64,000 nucleotides of DNA, taken from Gordonia humi (GTDB taxonomy: Bacteria > Actinomycetota > Actinomycetes > Mycobacteriales > Mycobacteriaceae). The first letter of the stretch is position 1, and the number at the start of each line of letters is the position of its first letter. Location: assembly GCF_014197435.1 (NCBI RefSeq), contig NZ_JACIFP010000001.1, forward strand, positions 1,550,001 to 1,614,000, read 5' to 3'. Under the pieces are notes generated by a model, which ran no database searches, was not told the origin of the DNA, and worked only from the letters and a program-made list of their open reading frames with translations. Positions 25,208 through 32,703 of this stretch are shown here, one piece after another. Position numbers and translations under genes: made by a program.

Positions 25208-26530
25208 GTGAGTACCCCGAAAGCACTGTCACCAGGTTCTTCCATCGCCGTCGTCGGCAGCGGTGTGGCCGGTCTGACCGCCGCGCACCTGCTGTCGCAT
25301 GAGCACGACGTCACCGTCCTCGAGGCCGATGCCCGCCTCGGCGGCCACGCGCACACCCAGCTGCTGCCGACGTCGGACGGACGCGTACTCAAGGTCGACA
25401 CCGGCTTCATCGTCCACAACGACCGAACGTATCCGACGCTGCTGCGACTCTTCGCCGAACTGGGCGTGCCGACGCAGGAGACCGACATGTCGATGTCGGT
25501 CTCGTCGATGGTCACCGGACTGGAGTACGCGGGGGCGCTCGGTGTGCGCGGGCTGTTCCCCAGCCCGCGCAACGTGGTCAGCGTCCGCCACCTCCGACTG
25601 CTCGCGCAGGTGCGTCGGTTCCACCGACTGGCCCGGAGAGTCCTCGACGAACCCGCCGACGATGTGCCGCTGAGCCGGTTCGTCGCGACAGCCGGACTGT
25701 CGTCGTATTTCGTGGACAACTTCCTGTTGCCGCTCGTCGCCGCGGTGTGGTCGTGCGACGCCGCGACCGCGGCCGACTATCCGGCGCGCTACCTGTTCGC
25801 CTTCCTCGACCACCACGGGATGCTCACCGTGTTCGGGTCGCCCGCCTGGCGGACCGTCACCGGTGGCTCGGACACGTACGTGCAGGCGATCGCGCGCGGA
25901 GTCGTCGCCTCCGGCGGAGCGGTACGGACCTCGTCCGAGGTGCTCGATCTGCGGGAGACCGCCGACGGCGTCGTCGTCCGCAGCTCGGCCGCTACGGAGG
26001 TCTACGACGCGGTGGTCGTCGCGACGCACCCCCACCAGGCGCTCGCGATGCTCGACCGGCCCACCGTCGCCCAGCGGACCGTGCTGGGGGCCATCGGCTA
26101 CTCGCCGAAACACGCAGTCCTGCACACCGACGAGTCGCTGCTCCCGCGTGCGCGGCGGGCCCGCGCATCGTGGAACTACCAGATCCGGACCGACGGTGAC
26201 GGTGTCGCGGTGACCTACGACCTCACCCGACTGATGCGGTTGCCCGACTCCGGTGAGCGGGCCCTGGTCACCATGGGCCGGACCGATCTGGTGGACCCGC
26301 GGACGATCGTCGCCGAGATGAGTTACGAGCATCCCGTGTACGACGTGGAGTCCGTGGCCGCGCAGCGTCGACTCGCCGAGATCGATACGGCGCGGATGTC
26401 GTTCGCCGGCGCGTACCACGGGTGGGGGTTCCACGAGGACGGTGCGGCCGCGGGCGCCGCCGCGGCACGTCGGTTCGGCGGACGGTGGGGGCGGACCGAT
26501 GACGACCTGCTCGCCGAGGCGTTCTCATGA
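25208..26530 (+). CDS. FAD-dependent amine-oxidase-like oxidoreductase (Rv0449c-like)
   Basis: 440 residues from the GTG at 25208, set by the promoter 7 bases upstream. The FAD fold is SIAVVGSGVAGLTAAHLLS with the following VLEADARLGGHAHT. Later motifs (VDTGFIVHNDRTYPTLLRLFAELG, GGSDTYVQAIARGV, FHEDGAAAGAAAARRFGG) are those of the NAD(P)/FAD protein that always accompanies DUF1365 and a cyclopropane-synthase homologue. The trio probably modifies membrane or envelope lipids (inference). It overlaps the DUF1365 gene by 4 bases. In M. tuberculosis the same order stands next to sigK (recalled as Rv0449c-Rv0444c). Confidence 0.85.
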   Translation: MSTPKALSPGSSIAVVGSGVAGLTAAHLLSHEHDVTVLEADARLGGHAHTQLLPTSDGRVLKVDTGFIVHNDRTYPTLLRLFAELGVPTQETDMSMSVSSMVTGLEYAGALGVRGLFPSPRNVVSVRHLRLLAQVRRFHRLARRVLDEPADDVPLSRFVATAGLSSYFVDNFLLPLVAAVWSCDAATAADYPARYLFAFLDHHGMLTVFGSPAWRTVTGGSDTYVQAIARGVVASGGAVRTSSEVLDLRETADGVVVRSSAATEVYDAVVVATHPHQALAMLDRPTVAQRTVLGAIGYSPKHAVLHTDESLLPRARRARASWNYQIRTDGDGVAVTYDLTRLMRLPDSGERALVTMGRTDLVDPRTIVAEMSYEHPVYDVESVAAQRRLAEIDTARMSFAGAYHGWGFHEDGAAAGAAAARRFGGRWGRTDDDLLAEAFS

Positions 26531-27273
26531 ACACCTCCGCTCGGATCGTCCCGGTCCGGATCTCGCATGTCCGACGCGCCCCCGTCGACCATCGGTTCGC
26601 CTATCGCGGACTGATGTGGCTCGTCGACGTCGACGACCTGCCGCTCCTGCCGACCGGACTGCGCGGCCTGGCCCGATTCGTTCCCGCCGACCATTTCACC
26701 GCAGCCGCTCGCACCGGGCAGTCGATCCGCGAACGCCTGCACGACGCCGTCCGCGCTCAGGGCGTCGACGCGCCGACCGGGCGGATCCTCGCGCTGACCT
26801 CGCCGCGAGTGTGCGGCTACACGTTCAACCCGTTGACGGTGTTCTGGTGCCATGACCGGTCCGGGGCGCTCGACTACGTCGTCGCCGAAGTCCACAACAC
26901 CTACGGCGGCCGGCACTGCTACGTGGTGCACACCGACCAGGACGGTCGAGCGACGGCGGACAAGGCGTTCTACGTGTCCCCGTTCAACGACGTCAACGGC
27001 GAGTACCGACTCCGACTGCCCGCGCCGTCACCCGACGGCGCGGTGTCGCTCGCGGTGGTCCTCGAGCGCGACGGCCACCCGCCTTTCACCGCGACGCTGT
27101 CGGGTGTCGCGCGCCCGGCGACCGTTCCCTCGGTGCTGCGCGCTCAACTGTCCGCTCCGCTCGCCCCCTGGCTGGTGGCGCTTCGCATCCGTATCCAGGG
27201 AATCCGACTGTGGGCACGAGGCCTGCCGATCGTTCCCCGACACCGAGACTCCGACCGAGAGGCCGCCCGATGA
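26527..27273 (+). CDS. DUF1365 protein
   Basis: 248 residues, ATG overlapping the preceding stop (ATGA) and its own stop overlapping the next ATG. The family signatures RIVPVRISHVRRAPVDHRFAYRG, CGYTFNPLTVFWCHD, VVAEVHNTYGGRH and KAFYVSPFNDVNGEY are present. The biochemical role of DUF1365 is not established; its invariant linkage with the FAD oxidoreductase and cyclopropane-synthase homologue points to a common fatty-acyl or lipid modification. No signal peptide or membrane helix is obvious. Confidence 0.88.
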   Translation: MNTSARIVPVRISHVRRAPVDHRFAYRGLMWLVDVDDLPLLPTGLRGLARFVPADHFTAAARTGQSIRERLHDAVRAQGVDAPTGRILALTSPRVCGYTFNPLTVFWCHDRSGALDYVVAEVHNTYGGRHCYVVHTDQDGRATADKAFYVSPFNDVNGEYRLRLPAPSPDGAVSLAVVLERDGHPPFTATLSGVARPATVPSVLRAQLSAPLAPWLVALRIRIQGIRLWARGLPIVPRHRDSDREAAR

Positions 27274-28544
27274 CCGTAGACCGAGACGACCGACCGTCCA
27301 CCGCCCCGTCCGACCGCACCCGACGTCCCGGCGTCGCGCCCGCGCCGACGTCGACGGTGGCAGCCGTCCGAGGAGCCGCCGCGCGCGCACTGTTCCGCCG
27401 TGCCGTCCGCGGCCTCCCCGTCCACGTCGAGGGCGCCGGCGTGTCGTCCACGCGCCCCGACCGGCCCCGAATGACCATCGTCCACGCGGACGCGTTCTTT
27501 CGCCGCATCGGGACGTCCGGCCTGATCGGCCTGGGGGAGTCGTTCATGGCGGGCGAGTGGACCTCCGACGACCCCGTCGGCGTGCTGGTCCCGTTCGCAG
27601 AACGGATCGGAACGCTCATCCCATCCGTGCTGCAGCGACTCCGTCCGCTGGTCCTGCCTGCGCATCCGATCGACGAGGCCAACTCCGTCGACAACACGAG
27701 GTCGAACATCTCACGGCACTACGACCTGTCCAACGAGTTGTTCGCGTCGTTCCTCGATGAAACGCTCACCTACTCGAGTGCGCACTTCGGATCGACCGCC
27801 GATCTCGCCCGCGCCGACCTGAACGGTCTCGCCGACGCACAACGAGCCAAGATCGACCGGCTGCTCGACCACGCCGATGTCGGACCGGGCACGCGGCTGC
27901 TGGAGATCGGCACCGGCTGGGGCGAACTGGCCCTGCGAGCCGCCCGACGCGGTGCGACGGTGCGATCCATCACCCTCTCACAGGAACAGCGGTCCCACGC
28001 GCGGCGTCGAGCCCGGGAAGCCGGACTCGACGACCGGATCCGGGTGGACCTGCTCGACTACCGGGCCGTGGACGGCGAGTACGACGCGGTGGTGTCGGTG
28101 GAGATGATCGAAGCGGTCGGCATGGAGTACTGGCCGGTGTACTTCGCGACGGTCGAACGACTGCTGGCGCCCGGCGGACGGGCCGCGATCCAAGCGATCA
28201 CGATGCCGCACAAGCGAATGCTGGCGTCCGCGCGAACCTACACCTGGGTGCACAAGTACATCTTCCCCGGCGGCCAGATCCCGTCGTACGAGGCGATGCG
28301 CGACGCCGCGGCGGACGCCGGGCTCCGCGTCGACGAGACCGATGCGTTCGGAGCGCACTATGCGCGAACCCTCCGGCTCTGGCGGGAACGCTTCGAGACC
28401 AACTGGGACGCGATCGCCGAGTTGGGCTTCGACGAGACGTTCCGGCGGATGTGGACGTTCTACCTCGCGTACTCCGAAGCGGGCTTCGCGTCCGGTTACC
28501 TCGACGTGGTGCAGCTCCGATTCGTGAAGGCCGCGCGCCCATGA
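27270..28544 (+). CDS. ufaA1: Cyclopropane-fatty-acyl-phospholipid synthase homologue (UfaA1-like)
   Basis: 424 residues. The catalytic half has NISRHYDLSNELFASFLDETLTYSSAHF, the SAM-binding loop LLEIGTGWGELAL and SITLSQEQ, then VSVEMIEAVG, all typical of cyclopropane synthases, which methylenate or methylate acyl-chain double bonds. About 80 N-terminal residues form the lipid-facing domain after a disordered, arginine-rich start. Its ATG overlaps the DUF1365 stop. A GC-rich hairpin (28547-28570) follows the stop, before sigK. The symbol is given by synteny with Rv0447c; the exact lipid product is unknown. Confidence 0.88.
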   Translation: MTVDRDDRPSTAPSDRTRRPGVAPAPTSTVAAVRGAAARALFRRAVRGLPVHVEGAGVSSTRPDRPRMTIVHADAFFRRIGTSGLIGLGESFMAGEWTSDDPVGVLVPFAERIGTLIPSVLQRLRPLVLPAHPIDEANSVDNTRSNISRHYDLSNELFASFLDETLTYSSAHFGSTADLARADLNGLADAQRAKIDRLLDHADVGPGTRLLEIGTGWGELALRAARRGATVRSITLSQEQRSHARRRAREAGLDDRIRVDLLDYRAVDGEYDAVVSVEMIEAVGMEYWPVYFATVERLLAPGGRAAIQAITMPHKRMLASARTYTWVHKYIFPGGQIPSYEAMRDAAADAGLRVDETDAFGAHYARTLRLWRERFETNWDAIAELGFDETFRRMWTFYLAYSEAGFASGYLDVVQLRFVKAARP

Positions 28545-28546
28545 TC

Positions 28547-28570
28547 GGGGCGGGCGGCGGCCTCCGCCCC
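28547..28570 (+). terminator. GC hairpin between the lipid-modification genes and sigK
   Basis: GGGGCGG (28547-28553) pairs with CCGCCCC (28564-28570) around a 10-base loop, two bases after the stop of the cyclopropane-synthase homologue. It may terminate or attenuate transcription before sigK. No T-run. Confidence 0.4.
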
Positions 28571-28717
28571 GCGGATCGGAGCCGCACGTTCTCCGGACCG
28601 CGGCCGCTGCGTCGGACCCGGTGCCGGAACAGGTGATCGAGCATGTGTGCGCCGGGGATCGAGAAACCGTACCCGCCCGAGGCTATTCTGTTCGTTGATG
28701 ACATCTGGAGAGTCCCC

Positions 28718-29281
28718 GTGACGCGGGCCGAGACCGACACCGAGATCCTCGCGGATCTGTTGGCTCGATCCGCCGCGGGCGACACCGCGGCGTTCGCCGA
28801 GTTCTACGACCGGACCAGCGCCCGGGTACACGGCATGGTGCTGCGGGTGTTACGAGACCCCGGGTACTCCGAGGAGACCACCCAGGAGGTGTACCTGCAG
28901 GTGTGGCGCGGAGCCGTCTCCTACCGCTCCGCCGAGGGCACGCCGATCGCCTGGTTGCTCTCCATCGCTCATCGTCGGGCGGTGGACCGGGTCCGCTCGG
29001 AGTCGTCGGCATCGCGCCGAGACTCCGACTACGGCGCACGGGAACTGGTCGACATCGGTGACGCGGTGGGTGACGAGGTCCAGGCGCGTGATGCGGGCCG
29101 CCGAGTGCGCAAATGTCTCGGCACGCTCAGCGCGTTACAGGCCGAAGCCGTCGGCCTCGCGTACTACGGCGGCCTCTCCTACAGCGAGGTGGCCGACCGG
29201 TTGACCGTGGGTCTGCCGGCGATCAAGAGTCGGATCAGAGACGGATTGAAGCGCCTGAGGGGGTGTCTGGAGAATGGCTGA
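28718..29281 (+). CDS. sigK: ECF RNA polymerase sigma factor SigK
   Basis: 187 residues from the GTG at 28718 (GGAGAG upstream), the same length as mycobacterial SigK. Region 2 is AAFAEFYDRTSARVHGMVLRVLRDPGYSEETTQEVYLQVWR; region 4 is LSALQAEAVGLAYYGGLSYSEVADRL with the recognition helix AIKSRIRDGLKRLRGCL. It directs RNA polymerase to promoters of the CCATCC/CCGAAT type, three of which lie in this locus. Its 3' end overlaps rskA by 8 bases. A TATTCT at 28684-28689 is a plausible housekeeping -10; I see no SigK-type promoter before sigK, so autoregulation would need readthrough from 25174. Confidence 0.93.
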   Translation: MTRAETDTEILADLLARSAAGDTAAFAEFYDRTSARVHGMVLRVLRDPGYSEETTQEVYLQVWRGAVSYRSAEGTPIAWLLSIAHRRAVDRVRSESSASRRDSDYGARELVDIGDAVGDEVQARDAGRRVRKCLGTLSALQAEAVGLAYYGGLSYSEVADRLTVGLPAIKSRIRDGLKRLRGCLENG

Positions 29282-30026
29282 AACACCCGAGTCGAACGAC
29301 ATCGACGACCTGCTCGACATGGCCGCTCCGATGGCACTCGACGCGCTCACCGACATCGAGCGCGCCCGGGTACGCGCCCGGCTCAAAACCGCTGACCGGT
29401 CCGTCCGAGACGCGTTCGAGGCCGAGGTGGCCGGGCTCCGCGGGGTGCTGGCAGACCTGAGCGAGACGACGTCGCAGGCTCCGCCCGCCGAGCTCCGCGC
29501 CGAACTGCTCGACCAGATCCGTGCTCAGCCGCCCGGTGCCGACGCACCCGGGGCGGACGGCCCGCGCGGGTCGGAGCCCGCGCATCGTCTCCGGTGGATA
29601 GCGGCTGCGGCCGCGGTATTGGTGATCGGCGTCGGCGGCGGAGCGGTAGGTTATGCGATGTCGCGCACCGACGAACCGACTCGGACGACGGCCGAGCGGG
29701 TCTTCGACTCGACGGATGTGCGCACGGTGACCGGTCCGCTCGCGACGGGTCGGGCCTCGGTGACGTACTCGCCCTCGACGGGTGCGGGCGTCCTGGTCAT
29801 GAACGACGTCCCGCCGCCGGACCCGGGCAAGGTCTACCAACTCTGGCTCGTCGGGCCCGGCGGTGCTCGTCTGGGCGGGGTCATGACACCGGAGGACGTC
29901 GCTCCCTCGACCACCGCCGTGCTAGATGATCTGGGCGACGCGACATCGATGGCGTTCACCGTCGGCGACGCCGCGAGCCCCGACCGTCGGATCGCCGACC
30001 CGGTCGCCGAGATCTCGCTCGGCTGA
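29274..30026 (+). CDS. rskA: Anti-sigma-K factor RskA
   Basis: 250 residues, ATG overlapping sigK by 8 bases. The N-terminal 100 residues (DDLLDMAAPMALDALTDIERARVRARL) form the cytoplasmic SigK-binding part; one membrane helix at about 103-125 (LRWIAAAAAVLVIGVGGG) is followed by an extracytoplasmic domain (VLVMNDVPPPDPGKVYQLWLVGPGG, LGDATSMAFTV) typical of anti-sigma-K proteins. It lacks the HxxxCxxC zinc motif, as RskA does. Regulated proteolysis releases SigK in mycobacteria. The gene ends at a bidirectional terminator. Confidence 0.93.
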   Translation: MAETPESNDIDDLLDMAAPMALDALTDIERARVRARLKTADRSVRDAFEAEVAGLRGVLADLSETTSQAPPAELRAELLDQIRAQPPGADAPGADGPRGSEPAHRLRWIAAAAAVLVIGVGGGAVGYAMSRTDEPTRTTAERVFDSTDVRTVTGPLATGRASVTYSPSTGAGVLVMNDVPPPDPGKVYQLWLVGPGGARLGGVMTPEDVAPSTTAVLDDLGDATSMAFTVGDAASPDRRIADPVAEISLG

Positions 30027-30045
30027 CCGGGTGGGCGGTCAGCCG
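30020..30045. terminator. Bidirectional terminator between rskA and MFS gene
   Basis: A perfect 10-bp stem (CGGCTGACCG/CGGTCAGCCG) with a 6-base loop overlaps the stop codons of both convergent genes. Confidence 0.7.
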
Positions 30046-31295
30046 ATCTGGTCCTCCAGGTACCGGGGCTTGCAGATGACCCATGCGCCGCACAGCATGG
30101 CGAGCGTCATCCCCACGGTCAACAGGAACGGCGCACCCCAGCCGCCGGTCACGTCGTGGAGCACACCGAACAGCATCGGTCCGGCGCAGGCGAGCAGGTA
30201 GCCGACGCCCTGCGCGAATCCGGAGAGGGCGGCGGACGCCTCGCTCGTTCGCGTCCGGACGTTGATCAGCGTCAACGCCATCGGGAACGTGGTCGGGCCG
30301 AGGCCGCACAGGAGCGCCCACAGCCAGGGCGCCGACAACGGCGCCCACATCAGCCCGGCGAAGCCGGCGAACCAGCTGGCCGCGAACACGATGGTGAACG
30401 CGAACGGGTTCGCGAACCGAGTCGACAACGACGGTGCGACGAACGTCGCGGCGAGACCGACGCCGGAGAAGATCGCGACCGAGGTGCCGCCGAGCGACTC
30501 GCTGCCTCCCGCGTCGGTGAAGATCTTCGGCATCCAGGTGAACATCGCATACGTGCCCGCCGACGTCATGCCGAACATGAGGGTCATGCCCCACGCCATC
30601 GGGCTACGCCACATCGCGATGCGTGCGGTCGCCGGTGTCGGCGACTGCTCGACCGGGACGGGTGTCTCCGCGCGGGCGGCGATCCGACGTTCCCGCACCA
30701 CCCACAGCCACGGTCCGAGCGCGGCCAACGGCACCAGCGCCCACACCCCGAGCGAGATCCGCCAGTTCGTGGCGTCGGCCAGGGGAATCGCGACGGCGGC
30801 GGGGATCACGGTGCCGGCCTGGACGAACACGATGTAGGCCGTGCTGATCGGCGCGATCCGGTCCGCGAAGTAGCGCTTCACCAACGGCGGGATGAGGATG
30901 TTGCCGACACCCATGCCGAACAGGGCCACACACGACAGGACGATCAGCACACCGACGTTCTGGCTGAACGAACGCGCGGCGATGCCAACGCCGGTGATCA
31001 CGACCGCGGCCAGTGTCACCTGCTCGATTCCGAATCGGCGACCCAGACGTGGGGACACCAGCCCGGCCACGCCGAACGCCAGCGTCGGCAGCATGCCGAG
31101 GAGTCCTTTGATCGTGTCGCCGAAACCGATGTCGACGGACACCCGCTCGAGCAGCGGGGTGAAGGAGGTGACCGCGGTCCGCAGTGAGAAGGCGAAGACC
31201 ACGATGGCCACCAGGACGATGACTCGACCGCGGAGGCCGCCCGATCCGTAGCGTTCGAACCTTCGTTGCGGCGTCGTGGTGGTCACTGGAACCAT
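30039..31295 (-). CDS. MFS permease of the CynX/NimT type
   Basis: 418 residues from the ATG at 31295; upstream in-frame starts would add a charged tail that does not look like the family. Twelve hydrophobic segments begin with VIVLVAIVVFAFSLRTAVTSFTP, the R-x-A-x-x-x-x-x-P pattern of the cyanate/nitroimidazole-type transporters. Other segments include GMGVGNILIPPLVKRYF and SGFAQGVGYLLACAGPM. Substrate unknown. It is transcribed away from the str operon, sharing the 440-base intergenic region with rpsL. Confidence 0.85.
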   Translation of the reverse strand: MVPVTTTTPQRRFERYGSGGLRGRVIVLVAIVVFAFSLRTAVTSFTPLLERVSVDIGFGDTIKGLLGMLPTLAFGVAGLVSPRLGRRFGIEQVTLAAVVITGVGIAARSFSQNVGVLIVLSCVALFGMGVGNILIPPLVKRYFADRIAPISTAYIVFVQAGTVIPAAVAIPLADATNWRISLGVWALVPLAALGPWLWVVRERRIAARAETPVPVEQSPTPATARIAMWRSPMAWGMTLMFGMTSAGTYAMFTWMPKIFTDAGGSESLGGTSVAIFSGVGLAATFVAPSLSTRFANPFAFTIVFAASWFAGFAGLMWAPLSAPWLWALLCGLGPTTFPMALTLINVRTRTSEASAALSGFAQGVGYLLACAGPMLFGVLHDVTGGWGAPFLLTVGMTLAMLCGAWVICKPRYLEDQIG

Positions 31296-31739
31296 GGTGT
31301 CAGCAGGCGTCGTGGCGAAGCCAGTTCGACTGCGGTGTGAACGGTCACACGGCCGACTCGACAGGCGCGATCCGGCCGGTGGGTTCATGCACCGTTCGAA
31401 CCGTGTTCAACCTCGCATGTCAATGATTTTGACCCCGGTAAATCCGGGCGGTAAAGTATTGCGTCGGCACCTGCCCTCGGTAGATGCTGCCCACTCGCCG
31501 AGTCGGAGACGGTTCGAGCGGGACGGGCTTCGCTGCTCGGAGACGGCGTGCATGACACGCCCGACCTCGGGGTGACGATATCACAGTTGACCGGCGTGAA
31601 TGCGTCGGTGGGGCGAGTTGCGGACATCGCTTCGACCTGCTTCGGGCTAGCCCGTTTCGAGTCGAGGGACGTGCCCGGAGCACCAACCGTGACCACAGAC
31701 GGACCGACGGGAGTCGGCCCACAAGGAGAAAAGAACTCA
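31296..31739. other. Intergenic region: rpsL promoter and long leader
   Basis: 444 bases between the divergent MFS and rpsL genes. It contains a strong vegetative promoter (31429-31457), a leader of about 275 bases to rpsL, and a small hairpin GGCGTG-N5-CACGCC (31545-31561) in that leader. No additional gene is convincing. Confidence 0.6.
31429..31457 (+). promoter_or_regulatory. Vegetative promoter of the str operon
   Basis: TTGACC (31429-31434), a 17-base spacer and TAAAGT (31452-31457), close to the SigA consensus and strong for this genome. The spacer contains the inverted repeat CCCGG-N5-CCGGG between the hexamers. It would give a leader of about 275 bases before rpsL. Confidence 0.7.
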
Positions 31740-32111
31740 GTGCCAACTATCAATCAGCTGGTCCGCAAGGGCCGCAAGGACAAGGCGTCGATCAAGAAGA
31801 CCGCCGCCCTGAAGGGGAGCCCGCAGCGTCGTGGCGTGTGCACCCGCGTGTACACCACCACCCCGAAGAAGCCGAACTCCGCTCTCCGGAAGGTCGCCCG
31901 CGTGCGCCTGACGAGTGGCGTCGAGGTCACCGCCTACATCCCGGGTGAGGGCCACAACCTGCAGGAGCACTCGATGGTGCTCGTCCGCGGCGGTCGTGTG
32001 AAGGACCTCCCGGGTGTTCGCTACCGCATCATCCGCGGCTCGCTCGACACCCAGGGTGTCAAGGACCGCAAGCAGGCTCGCAGCCGTTACGGCGCCAAGA
32101 AGGGGAACTGA
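31740..32111 (+). CDS. rpsL: Ribosomal protein uS12
   Basis: 123 residues from a GTG with AAGGAGAA upstream. The sequence is the highly conserved S12 ([67 protein letters not shown]). It forms part of the decoding centre in the 30S subunit. Lysine 43 in TTPKKPNS and the lysine in GGRVKDLPG are the wild-type residues whose mutation gives streptomycin resistance. First gene of the str operon, five bases before rpsG. Confidence 0.98.
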   Translation: MPTINQLVRKGRKDKASIKKTAALKGSPQRRGVCTRVYTTTPKKPNSALRKVARVRLTSGVEVTAYIPGEGHNLQEHSMVLVRGGRVKDLPGVRYRIIRGSLDTQGVKDRKQARSRYGAKKGN

Positions 32112-32116
32112 TCTAA

Positions 32117-32587
32117 ATGCCACGTAAAGGACCCGCTCCCAAGCGCCCGCTGATCAACGACCCCGTCTACGGTTCGCCGCTGGTCACGCAGCTCGTCAAC
32201 AAGATCCTGCTGGACGGCAAGAAGTCGACCGCCGAGCGGATCGTCTACCAGGCCCTCGAGCAGGCTCGCGAGAAGACCGGCACCGACCCCGTCGTCACGC
32301 TCAAGCGCGCGCTCGACAACGTCAAGCCGACCCTCGAGGTCAAGAGCCGCCGCGTCGGTGGCGCCACCTACCAGGTTCCGATCGAGGTCAAGCCGAATCG
32401 CGCCAACACCCTCGCGCTGCGTTGGCTGGTCACCTTCAGCCGCCAGCGTCGTGAGAAGACGATGGTCGAGCGTCTGGCCAATGAGCTGCTGGACGCCTCG
32501 AACGGTCTGGGCGCCTCGGTGAAGCGTCGCGAGGACACCCACAAGATGGCTGAAGCCAACCGGGCGTTCGCGCACTACCGCTGGTGA
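32117..32587 (+). CDS. rpsG: Ribosomal protein uS7
   Basis: 156 residues, the bacterial length. The start [30 protein letters not shown] and the segments [15 protein letters not shown] and [20 protein letters not shown] are diagnostic. S7 nucleates assembly of the 30S head and in many bacteria represses its own operon. The gene follows rpsL closely but is separated from fusA by a terminator-like hairpin with a T-run. Confidence 0.98.
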   Translation: MPRKGPAPKRPLINDPVYGSPLVTQLVNKILLDGKKSTAERIVYQALEQAREKTGTDPVVTLKRALDNVKPTLEVKSRRVGGATYQVPIEVKPNRANTLALRWLVTFSRQRREKTMVERLANELLDASNGLGASVKRREDTHKMAEANRAFAHYRW

Positions 32588-32595
32588 CAACCGCC

Positions 32596-32639
32596 GGACG
32601 CGGATCGGGTCGTCCCCGATCCGCGTCCATCGGCCTTTT
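32596..32639 (+). terminator. Intrinsic terminator/attenuator between rpsG and fusA
   Basis: A perfect 14-bp stem (32596-32609 with 32615-32628, loop TCGTC) is followed after 7 bases by TTTT (32636-32639). It has the form of a factor-independent terminator inside the str operon. Confidence 0.7.
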
Positions 32640-32703
32640 GCCCTCGGGCGGATGGTCGTCGAAGTTTTCATTCCAACCTCTAGCGAAAATGCGAGGCGAA
32701 TAA

